64,000 nt of DNA from Ga0077555 sp050187415 (GTDB taxonomy: Bacteria; Pseudomonadota; Alphaproteobacteria; Rhizobiales; Hyphomicrobiaceae): the NCBI GenBank assembly GCA_050187415.1, contig JBFWXN010000006.1, positions 61,170 to 125,169 on the forward strand, written 5' to 3'. Of the stretch, positions 8,582 through 16,392 are shown one piece after another. Every line of letters begins with the position of its first letter. The first letter of the stretch is position 1. Both the position numbers and the translations under genes were made by a program. The notes beneath the pieces are model-generated. The model did no database searches, was not told the DNA's origin, and saw nothing but the letters and a program-made list of their open reading frames with translations.

Positions 8582-10843
8582 TCAGGAATAGGCCGGGTCC
8601 TCGCTCGCAGGGATGATCGCGGGCTGATCCGCTGCTGGCGCCGAGTTGGCAAGCGCGACCGCTGGTGGCTTGAACCTGCCCTCGCGGAGCGCGAGCACCT
8701 GGTTCTGCCAGTAGTCGTCGAAGCGATTCAGGCACAGTTTCGTCTTGTAGCCCTCGATTTTGGCTAGATCGTCCGCGGTCAGCAGCCCGCTCTCTGTCAG
8801 CTTGTCGATCTGCCCATCGATGAGATCGCGGCGCTTGTCGAGGTCGTCGTTGAGATCGAACAGGGACTGGGGCGCGTAGAGCGGCAACGAGTCCACCATG
8901 CGCTTGAACACGGTATTGGAAATGACGGCGTGCTGCGGCAGCTTGCGTGGGCGATAATTGTAAAGGTGGCTGAACGACTGCTGGATCTGTCCAAGCGGAT
9001 CGGGATCGACGACCAGAAAGTTGCTGCCCTGGCGCTCCCAATAATCGGACTTGTCGGCTTTCCAGGCTTTGAGAAAGAGGCCCCAGCTCTCGTCGGACCC
9101 GGCCACGGCTTCATTATCTGAATATCCGCTCGAGATGCGACGTAGCAGGAAATCCAAAGTAATGTCCGAGAGGCGGTCTGTCGCCCAGCCGCCGCCGATG
9201 TTTGCGTGATCGCCGGCGAACCACACCTCGACGATTCGCTCGGGCCGGTTCGGATCGGGGTCCATCAACGTCGGCTCGAAGGCGTCTCGCCGCTCGTCGA
9301 GCGCGACCATATGGTAGGCCTGACGGACGCTCTCCGGCACCGACAGGTCCTTGAACAAATTGGCCTGCTGCAGATTGATGTTGCCGATCGTCTTGGCGAC
9401 ACCGAAGGAACCGACCGTGTCGAAGCAACCGAGAACGTCGATGGCGGCGGGGTGCTTCTTGCGAGTCGACCACAATGTCCGGTGGGTGTTGAAAAGTTTG
9501 ATGGTCCAGACCGTCTTGGGAACGCCGCGTGCGTCGATGGCGCGTGCCAGCAAGCGTGCAATGGCGGCACCGCGGCTGAAGCCGACGATGAAGATGCGAT
9601 CCCCCGTCTGGTAAACGCGGACGAGATCGAGATACGCCCGCTCGATCACGTCTGCGGCGCCGCGGCCCGTGGCCATGCCCAGGATCTGGTTGATGGGGTC
9701 GTCGTCGTACTTGTTGCCGACGCCTGCATAGTAGAGGGCAACCTGCTTCTGCCGATAGCGCTTGCACAGCGAGGCATCGAAGATGCCGTGAGGCTCGAAC
9801 ATGCCTTCCTTGTCGGCCTTCAGCATCAAGAACAATTTGAAGACGTTGGTCGGCGCGGCGATGCCGGCGTCGAGCATATCAGGCGTGTTGCTGGTGCCAT
9901 CGAGGCAGATCACGATGTTCTTCCGTTGGCGCCCGGTCCAGGCCGACGAATTTCTCAGCAGCGAGTAGGCCAACGGCAGCCCGACCAGAAGCGTCTCCCA
10001 CTTGACGATCCACCCGACCAATCCGCTCGTCAGGAACCTCCACAGCGAAGTCGGTTCGGGGGCCCCGAGTGCAATAGCGCCTTGCCCGGCGGCTGGACCG
10101 GCGGTTGGCTGCCAATGCGACGCCAATGCAACTCCCAAGCCGGTGATGATCAGGAAGAGAAGGGCGTTGTAGAGTCTTGGCGAAAGCAGGCTGACACTCG
10201 ACGCGCTGCGCCCCAATCGGAAAGCCAGCACGAGCAGGGCAAACTGCGCCAGCAGGAACAGCAGGAGCTTGCCCGAGCCCGGCATGGGCGCGGCGCCGCT
10301 GGAAAGACTGGGGAAAACGCCCGAGATGTTGATCGCCAGCAGCAGTGCAAAGGCAACCAGAAACCAGAACTTGAAACTGCGGCGATAGACCAGCCCGACC
10401 ACGCCGACCGGCAGAGCATAGAGGGCGAGCGTCCAGACGGTATGGGCGAAGCTCGTTACGATCAGCCGGAAGTCGCTGGCAAGCTGCTCGAGATAGAGCT
10501 TCAGCAGGGGGTTGGCGACCTCCTTGACGAATGACCAGGGATTGTTGCCGACACTTTTCCAAGTGTTCACAGCAACCGTTTCGTCCTTTGAGTTAAATAC
10601 CTGCTTTGCGCGCGACCAGAGTTCCGTGCTCGTCAACGGCGTGGTGCCATCACCGGTGATTCCCAAGTGCCTCGCCAAACGGATGTAATCCGATGGGAGC
10701 GCATAGACCACGAACAGAAACGCCGTAATGAGAAGGAGGATGAGAGGAGCCACCACGGACCCCTTGCGAATGGTCAAGGTAACGGTCCCCGGACCACTCG
10801 ATGTTTCGGATATTACGCCCACGGCCTCCCGACCCCTTCGCAA
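8582..10843 (-). CDS. membrane protein with DUF2235 (Tle1-like alpha/beta hydrolase) domain
   Basis: This 753-residue protein starts at a TTG at 10843; a GTG at 10822 is also possible. The N-terminal 300 residues hold several transmembrane segments (about 31-48, 135-175, 192-210, 226-242 and 270-295). A DUF2235 hydrolase domain follows, with VICLDGTSNT at 311-320 and the nucleophile elbow GFSRGA at 421-426. DUF2235 is the fold of type VI secretion phospholipase effectors of the Tle1 family, but membrane-anchored housekeeping members also exist. No type VI genes, immunity gene or VgrG/PAAR gene is nearby. A membrane-bound lipase or esterase of unknown substrate is the safest reading. Confidence 0.78.
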   Translation of the reverse strand: MRRGREAVGVISETSSGPGTVTLTIRKGSVVAPLILLLITAFLFVVYALPSDYIRLARHLGITGDGTTPLTSTELWSRAKQVFNSKDETVAVNTWKSVGNNPWSFVKEVANPLLKLYLEQLASDFRLIVTSFAHTVWTLALYALPVGVVGLVYRRSFKFWFLVAFALLLAINISGVFPSLSSGAAPMPGSGKLLLFLLAQFALLVLAFRLGRSASSVSLLSPRLYNALLFLIITGLGVALASHWQPTAGPAAGQGAIALGAPEPTSLWRFLTSGLVGWIVKWETLLVGLPLAYSLLRNSSAWTGRQRKNIVICLDGTSNTPDMLDAGIAAPTNVFKLFLMLKADKEGMFEPHGIFDASLCKRYRQKQVALYYAGVGNKYDDDPINQILGMATGRGAADVIERAYLDLVRVYQTGDRIFIVGFSRGAAIARLLARAIDARGVPKTVWTIKLFNTHRTLWSTRKKHPAAIDVLGCFDTVGSFGVAKTIGNINLQQANLFKDLSVPESVRQAYHMVALDERRDAFEPTLMDPDPNRPERIVEVWFAGDHANIGGGWATDRLSDITLDFLLRRISSGYSDNEAVAGSDESWGLFLKAWKADKSDYWERQGSNFLVVDPDPLGQIQQSFSHLYNYRPRKLPQHAVISNTVFKRMVDSLPLYAPQSLFDLNDDLDKRRDLIDGQIDKLTESGLLTADDLAKIEGYKTKLCLNRFDDYWQNQVLALREGRFKPPAVALANSAPAADQPAIIPASEDPAYS

Positions 10844-11071
10844 TCAGCGGCCCCACTCCCTGCCGCGCGGCACGACCTTACCGTCAGGTGGGCGAGGCGA
10901 AAGAGGTCGCCGGCGGCTTCTCGAACCGTTGTGCTCAGTGGGCCACATTCAGAGAGATGACCGTGTCGCTTCGGCGCCGTGGCCATGGTGCCGATGCCCT
11001 CGGCACTTTCCCGCGCCGCGATCGCTTGCCATCATGGCCCCACGCGCGCCGAGCATCGGGAGAACTTGATC

Positions 11072-11974
11072 ATGACGAACTGCATTCACGACCACGGGCG
11101 ATGGGGCAAAGGTGACCAGCTTGGAGCCGGTCACTTCCTCACCCCCGAACGGACACTTGCGGCACTGCGCATGGTGAAGGACGGAACGATCGTAGACATG
11201 AGCCATGTCATCGAGATCGGCGCCCCGCGCATGGCGCCGAACCAATCACCATATCACATCCAGGCCGGTCCGACATCGGCGGGCTCCATCCGGCGCAGGC
11301 GTGCCATGGGCGCGAAGAACGATGCTGGCTCGAACCTCGAGCGCATCGAGATGACGACGCACGTGGGCACGCACATCGATGCGCTCGGTCATTTCTCGAA
11401 GGGCGATATGCTCTACGGCGGCTACAGTGCGACCGAGACGGTCGACGATTTCGGGCTCAATAACCTGGGAATCGAGCACATGCCCCCCATGGTGACGCGT
11501 GGCATCCTGCTCGACGTATCGCGCCTCGATGGCGGTGACTATCTGGAGAGCGGCCGGGCGGTCAGGGTGGGCGATCTCGAAAAGGCGCTTGCCGCCGGCA
11601 AACTGAAGATCGAGCCGGGCGACGTGGTGTGCATCAACACCGGCTGGGGTCGCTTCTTCATGACCGACAACGACAAGTACCTGCACGGGGAGCCGGGCAT
11701 CGACAAGGATGCGGCCCGGTGGCTGACCAGCCAGGATTGCGTCGCCATAGCGGCTGACAACATGGCGCTCGAAGTGCTGCCCGGTACCAATCATCCGGAG
11801 GAGCTGATGCCGGTTCACCAGCACTGCCTCGCCGAGGCGGGGGTGCACATCATTGAAAACCTCGTGATGGACGAGCTTGTTCAGCGGGATGTACGGCAGT
11901 TCTGCTTCATGCTGTCGGCGATCAAGCTGAAGGGCGCAACCGGGTGTCCGGTGCGGCCGATCGCGATTGTGTGA
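11072..11974 (+). CDS. cyclase family protein (kynurenine formamidase-like metal hydrolase)
   Basis: This 300-residue protein contains THVGTHIDALGH (about residues 105-116), the metal-binding HxGTHxD motif of the cyclase/KynB family. A conserved acidic and histidine box lies near NHPEELMPVHQH. Members hydrolyse N-formylkynurenine, isatin or related amides, and the substrate here cannot be assigned. The ATG at 11072 starts MTNCIHDHGRWG; upstream in-frame codons encode unrelated sequence. It is transcribed divergently from the DUF2235 gene across about 230 bp. Confidence 0.85.
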   Translation: MTNCIHDHGRWGKGDQLGAGHFLTPERTLAALRMVKDGTIVDMSHVIEIGAPRMAPNQSPYHIQAGPTSAGSIRRRRAMGAKNDAGSNLERIEMTTHVGTHIDALGHFSKGDMLYGGYSATETVDDFGLNNLGIEHMPPMVTRGILLDVSRLDGGDYLESGRAVRVGDLEKALAAGKLKIEPGDVVCINTGWGRFFMTDNDKYLHGEPGIDKDAARWLTSQDCVAIAADNMALEVLPGTNHPEELMPVHQHCLAEAGVHIIENLVMDELVQRDVRQFCFMLSAIKLKGATGCPVRPIAIV

Positions 11975-12552
11975 GCGGGGGAGCCGAGACGCTGTTGGCG
12001 ACCGAGACCTGCAAGCGATTTCACCCCACGCGGCGTAGCCGCTCGGGCCGCCAGCGCAACGGGGCCTTTCCGAACACCCCCAGGCCGGGAGAGCCACGAT
12101 GTGCTCAGCTCGGTCGCGCTCGGTCGCATAGACGCCTTGGGCCGGGGCATGCGTGGTGCCAACAGAAATGCGGCGACGGCAATCGTCACGGCAATAAGGG
12201 CGAAGATGGTTGCGATCTGGAACACGGGCGGAGAGCCTCGGGTAGCCGTTAACATTCCGTATCCGTCTGATTCGGCTGGTTAACTAGGCGCAATCGCAGC
12301 GGCAGGCGCCGGCATTCTCTGTTTCCGCCGGGGCGCGTCGCGGATACCGCCGCCGATGACCTCGGAGGGACGCCAAAGAGGGCGTTGCCGGCCGCGCCCG
12401 GTCTCTATATAAGGGCACACTCACGAACACGGGGTGCGCGGGCCGGTGCGCGGATTCGAACGCGCGTGGCAGGTATCCGGCTCCGCCCGAGGATTCGAGG
12501 CCCTGCGCGAAAACCGCTGCTTTGGGCCTTTTCGCTTTTGGAGACGAGGATC
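11975..12552. other. intergenic region before rplY; one doubtful small membrane frame
   Basis: No gene can be supported with confidence. A minus-strand reading starting at 12255 encodes a hydrophobic stretch, IATIFALIAVTIAVAAFLL, followed by basic residues. It then overlaps the 3' end of the cyclase gene, and no homolog is recognised. The rplY promoter and leader must lie in the right half; an AT-rich TATATAA stretch at about 12403-12410 could be part of it. Confidence 0.35.
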
Positions 12553-13209
12553 ATGGCTGAGACGCAGGTTATCAAGGCGGAGGGGCGCCCCGCGCGTGGC
12601 AAGAGCGGTGCGCGTGCCGTTCGGCGTGAAGGCAAGGTGCCGGGTGTGGTCTATGGCGGTGATATTGCCGGCCAGGAGACGATCGCGCTCGACGCCAACG
12701 AGCTGAGCAAGACGATTGCCAGAGGACGCTTTCTGGCGAGCGTGTTCGAGCTCGAGGTCGACGGGCGCAAATTGAAGGCCATTCCGCGCGACGTCCAGCT
12801 CGACCCTGTGCGGGATGAGCCGTTGCACGTCGATTTCCAGCGTATCGGGTCCGACAATCTCGTTCGCTTGCGTGTTCCGGTGCGCTTCTACAACGATCTA
12901 CTTTCGCCCGGCCTGAAGCGCGGCGGTGTGCTCAACGTCGTGCGACGCGAGATCGAGGTGTGGGCCCCCGCCGACAAGGTGCCGGAAGTCTTCGAGATCG
13001 ACCTCGAGGGCCTCGACATCGGCCGCTCGATTCACATCTCCTTCGTCACGCTACCGGAAGGGGTCCGCCCGACGATCCAGGATCGCGATTTTACCATCGC
13101 GACGATCGCCGGATCATCCGCCAAGGGCGACACCGAGGAGACGACTCCGGCAGCCGGCGCACCTGCCGCGGCTGCAGCTCCCGCTGCCGACCCCAAGGCC
13201 AAGAAGTAA
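12553..13209 (+). CDS. rplY: 50S ribosomal protein L25/general stress protein Ctc
   Basis: L25 binds 5S rRNA in the large subunit. This is the long Ctc form, 218 residues. The N-terminal L25 domain has GKSGARAVRREGKVPGVVYGG, the C-terminal beta domain follows, and the tail is Ala/Pro/Lys-rich. The ATG at 12553 lies behind GACGAGGA and fits the family start MAETQ. Next downstream is pth on the same strand, the usual rplY-pth-ychF arrangement. Confidence 0.95.
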   Translation: MAETQVIKAEGRPARGKSGARAVRREGKVPGVVYGGDIAGQETIALDANELSKTIARGRFLASVFELEVDGRKLKAIPRDVQLDPVRDEPLHVDFQRIGSDNLVRLRVPVRFYNDLLSPGLKRGGVLNVVRREIEVWAPADKVPEVFEIDLEGLDIGRSIHISFVTLPEGVRPTIQDRDFTIATIAGSSAKGDTEETTPAAGAPAAAAAPAADPKAKK

Positions 13210-13223
13210 GACACCAAGGCTCG

Positions 13224-13375
13224 CCGGTGTGGTGGATTTGAAGTTCGCGCCCGTATTCGCAGCGAGCTTCGATGCGAAATTCAAATCCGAAGACCACACT
13301 GGAAGCATTGATGTGCCGGTGTTCTTTCGATTTCGAAGTTCGTTCGGAGCCTGCTGCAAATGCTGACGAACTTCG
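13224..13375 (+). other. two long hairpins between rplY and pth
   Basis: The 218-bp gap between rplY and pth holds two inverted repeats. The first pairs CCGGTGTGGT (13224-13233) with 13293-13302 and GGATTTGAA (13234-13242) with TTCAAATCC (13280-13288), with an inner TTCGC/GCGAA step. It has one G-T wobble and a 4-nt bulge. The second is a perfect 10-bp stem, CGAAGTTCGT (13334-13343) with ACGAACTTCG (13366-13375). Neither is followed by a T-run, so classical terminators are unlikely. They may be palindromic repeats or an RNA processing or attenuation structure. Confidence 0.6.
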
Positions 13376-13427
13376 CAATAGGGACGCTGGCGGCCAGCGG
13401 TTGCGCCGGGGCCGGTGAGGGCTCCCC

Positions 13428-14183
13428 ATGAAGCTTTTCGTAGGTCTCGGCAATCCCGGGGCCAAGTACGCGCGCAACCGGCACAACGTCGGCTTCATGG
13501 CGGTCGAGCGTATCGCCGCCGAGCACGGTGCTGGCCCGTGGCGCAAGAAGTTTCACGGACAGGTGTGCGAGGCGGTGATCGCCGGCGAGAAAATCCTGCT
13601 GCTCAAGCCCGACACCTACATGAACGAGAGCGGACGCGCGGTCGGTGAGGCGGCGCGTTTTCTGAAAGTGCCGATCGGCGACCTTGTCGTGCTTTATGAT
13701 GAGATCGATCTCGCGCCGGGCAAGCTCAAGGTAAAAGTCGGCGGCGGCAACGCAGGCCATAACGGCCTGCGGTCCATCTCCGCGCATCTCGATAACGACT
13801 ACGTGCGCGTGCGCATCGGGGTCGGGCATCCCGGCCACAAGGACCTTGTCGCGAACTACGTCCTGAACGACTTCGCGAAGGCCGACCAGGCTTGGCTGGA
13901 GCCTCTGCTAGACGCGATCGCGAAGTCCACGTCCCGCCTCGTGACCGGCAACACCGAGCGCTTCCTGACGGATGTTGCCTTGGCGCTGGGTGGAGAGCCG
14001 GGCAAGGCGGACGCCGGCGCGGCTCAGCCCAAGAAGGTACCGGCCGAAGGCGTTGAGTCCGGGACGTCACGCAAAGGCGGCTCCGGGCATCCGGCCGGTG
14101 AGCGAGCGGGCAAGCGGCAATCGGCGCTTGCCGAGAATTTGCGGAAATGGATGGAAGGAAGGAGGAGGGGCAGTCGCGACTAG
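13428..14183 (+). CDS. pth: peptidyl-tRNA hydrolase
   Basis: Pth recycles peptidyl-tRNAs released from stalled ribosomes. MKLFVGLGNPG and RNRHNVGF include the catalytic His19. PDTYMNESG, YDEIDL and GGGNAGHNGLRS are the remaining family boxes. At 251 residues it is longer than the usual 190-200. The extra C-terminal 55-60 residues (from about residue 190) are low-complexity Gly/Ala/Lys sequence, as in other alphaproteobacteria. It ends shortly before ychF. Confidence 0.95.
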   Translation: MKLFVGLGNPGAKYARNRHNVGFMAVERIAAEHGAGPWRKKFHGQVCEAVIAGEKILLLKPDTYMNESGRAVGEAARFLKVPIGDLVVLYDEIDLAPGKLKVKVGGGNAGHNGLRSISAHLDNDYVRVRIGVGHPGHKDLVANYVLNDFAKADQAWLEPLLDAIAKSTSRLVTGNTERFLTDVALALGGEPGKADAGAAQPKKVPAEGVESGTSRKGGSGHPAGERAGKRQSALAENLRKWMEGRRRGSRD

Positions 14184-14254
14184 GCAGTTGCCAGTGTGGC
14201 GCCGGGCGGCGAACCCTGTTGCCAACTGCCTATGGTCGTGTGCCCCAGGTCATC

Positions 14255-15352
14255 ATGGGCTTCAAATGCGGCATCGTCGGCCTGCCCAACGTCGGCAAGT
14301 CGACCCTTTTCAACGCCCTGACGCAAACGGCGGCGGCGGAGGCGGCCAACTATCCCTTTTGCACGATCGAGCCGAACGTGGGCGAGGTCGGCGTGCCCGA
14401 TCCCCGGCTCGACAAGCTCGCGGCTATCGGCAAATCGGCCACCATTCTGCCGACACGCCTGACCTTCGTCGACATCGCGGGCCTGGTTCGGGGAGCATCG
14501 AAGGGCGAAGGGCTCGGCAACCAGTTTCTCGGCCACATACGCGAGGTGGACGCTGTCGCCTACGTGTTGCGTTGCTTCGAGGATTCCGACATCACTCACG
14601 TCGAGAACCGGATCGATCCCGTGGCCGACGCCGAGACGGTGGAGACCGAGTTGATGCTCGCCGATCTCGAAAGCCTGGAGAAGCGCCGCGCCAACATCGA
14701 GAAGAAGGCGAAATCCGGCGACAAGGATGCGAAAGCGCAGGTCGCGCTGATGGATAAGGTTCTGGTGCTGCTGCGCGAGGGCAAGCCGGCACGCTTCACG
14801 GCGATCACGCCCGAGGAAGAGCCAGCCTTCAAGGCGCTACAGCTTCTGACGGCGAAACCCGTGCTCTATGTCTGCAATGTCGACGAGGCCTCGGCGGGCA
14901 CAGGCAACGCCCTCTCGGAGGCCGTCTTCGAAATAGCGAAGGCCGAAAAGGCCGGCGCGGTCGTCATCTCGGCCAAGATCGAAGCCGAGCTCGCAAGCTT
15001 GCCGGAAGACGAGCGGCAGGCATTCCTCGCCGACCTCGGTCTGGAGGAGCCGGGTCTCAACCGGCTGATCGGCGAAGGCTATCGACTGCTGGGGCTGGTG
15101 ACCTACTTCACCGTCGGCCCGAAGGAAGCGCGTGCCTGGACGATCACAAAGGGTACGAAGGCGCCCCAAGCGGCCGGTGTAATCCATACAGACTTCGAAA
15201 AGGGCTTCATTCGCGCCGAGACAATCGCCTACGACGACTATGTGCGCTTTGGCGGCGAAGCGGGCTCGCGGGAGGCCGGCAAGATGCGCCTCGAGGGCAA
15301 GGACTATGTGGTCGCGGACGGCGACGTGATGCACTTCCGCTTCGCCAATTAG
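14255..15352 (+). CDS. ychF: redox-regulated ATPase YchF (Obg family)
   Basis: This 365-residue protein is an Obg-family P-loop protein that prefers ATP and binds ribosomes. MGFKCGIVGLPNVGKSTLF holds the P-loop, and DIAGLVRGASKGEGLGNQFL is the switch II region. A coiled-coil insertion follows, and a C-terminal TGS domain is visible at about residues 285-365. The ATG at 14255 matches the family N-terminus; an in-frame start at 14147 would overlap pth and add unrelated residues. Confidence 0.96.
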   Translation: MGFKCGIVGLPNVGKSTLFNALTQTAAAEAANYPFCTIEPNVGEVGVPDPRLDKLAAIGKSATILPTRLTFVDIAGLVRGASKGEGLGNQFLGHIREVDAVAYVLRCFEDSDITHVENRIDPVADAETVETELMLADLESLEKRRANIEKKAKSGDKDAKAQVALMDKVLVLLREGKPARFTAITPEEEPAFKALQLLTAKPVLYVCNVDEASAGTGNALSEAVFEIAKAEKAGAVVISAKIEAELASLPEDERQAFLADLGLEEPGLNRLIGEGYRLLGLVTYFTVGPKEARAWTITKGTKAPQAAGVIHTDFEKGFIRAETIAYDDYVRFGGEAGSREAGKMRLEGKDYVVADGDVMHFRFAN

Positions 15353-15403
15353 TCGTTTCATTGCGGCATTTTGCGTAGTGAACCGCGCACCGCCGTAGTC
15401 ACA

Positions 15404-16270
15404 CTACCACCTGAGTGCGCGCATTGCCGCTTTCGGCGGGTGGGGATGGTTGGCGAAGAGCTCCGCAATGTGGCCGGCGTCGAATGCGCGCCGGTCATCG
15501 ACGTGCAGCGCGCTGGCAATGAAGACGCAGGCAAGCCCCTCGCGCCCAGCCCCCTCGATGTCTGTTCTCAGACCGTCGCCGATGGCGAGGATGCGGTCTT
15601 TGGACGGCAGCGCGCCACGCGCGGCCTCGATCGCCGCATAGGCGCGCTCGTAGATCGCGGCATGGGGTTTGCCCGCGTAAAGCACGCGCCCGCCGAGCGT
15701 CTGATAGATTTGCGCGAGCGCGCCGGCACACGGAATAAGCTTCGGGCCCCGCTCGACCATGAGGTCCGGATTTGCGCAGATGAAAGTCACATCGCGCCGG
15801 CTGAGGTCCTCCAGCATCGGGCGGTAGTGGTCCGGCGTTTCGCTCTCGTCGTTGAAGAGGCCGGTGCAGAGCACCACTTCGGCGTCCTCGGCATCACTCA
15901 AGGTTGCATCGAGACCCTCCATGACGCCGAGGTCACGCTCGGGGCCGAGGTGAAATATCTTTCTGCCCGGGAACTCGGCGACGATCGAACGGGAGACGTC
16001 GCCGGACGTGATGATGGCGTCGTAGGCCTCCCGCGGTAGGCCGAGCCGGTCGAGCATGCGCGCGACCTTTTCTGCCGGGCGTGGCGCATTGGTGACGAGC
16101 ACGATCGTGCCGCCCGTCTTGCGAAATTGAAGACAGGCAGGGCCCGCATCGGGAAATGCCGCAAGGCCGTTGTGCAGAACACCCCAAATATCGGAGATCC
16201 AGGCGTCGGCGGCGTTCGACAGCGGGGCGATCGATTCGAGGACCGCAATTCCGTTTGGCATCTGAGACAT
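15404..16270 (-). CDS. HAD-superfamily hydrolase, class IIA (TIGR01459-like)
   Basis: This 288-residue phosphatase-like protein has DIWGVLHNG near residue 28, where the second Asp of the usual DxD motif is replaced by Trp-Gly. Motif II is VTNAPRP, GKPH is the class IIA lysine box, and IGDGLRTDIEGA is the acidic motif IV. This pattern fits the alphaproteobacterial TIGR01459 family; the substrate is unknown. The ATG at 16270 gives the family length. It converges with ychF (51-bp gap). Confidence 0.85.
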   Translation of the reverse strand: MSQMPNGIAVLESIAPLSNAADAWISDIWGVLHNGLAAFPDAGPACLQFRKTGGTIVLVTNAPRPAEKVARMLDRLGLPREAYDAIITSGDVSRSIVAEFPGRKIFHLGPERDLGVMEGLDATLSDAEDAEVVLCTGLFNDESETPDHYRPMLEDLSRRDVTFICANPDLMVERGPKLIPCAGALAQIYQTLGGRVLYAGKPHAAIYERAYAAIEAARGALPSKDRILAIGDGLRTDIEGAGREGLACVFIASALHVDDRRAFDAGHIAELFANHPHPPKAAMRALRW

Positions 16271-16392
16271 GAAGGCGTCCGCGGTTCCGCTGTTTCGAGG
16301 GCACATCGCCCGCCTTCGCACATCAGCTCATGTCGCGCAACGCCGTCGGCATACGGCCGTGCGCGTCGCGCCGGGTCGTCTTTGACGTCGTC

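Noticed and set aside
8582..10843. DUF2235 protein as a type VI effector
   Set aside because: No type VI component or immunity gene is nearby, and it carries an N-terminal membrane domain, so an effector call is not supported.
12440..12490. A GGATTCGAAC stretch resembling a minus-strand tRNA T-loop
   Set aside because: The flanking bases do not form a proper T-stem, and no acceptor, D- or anticodon arms can be drawn around it.
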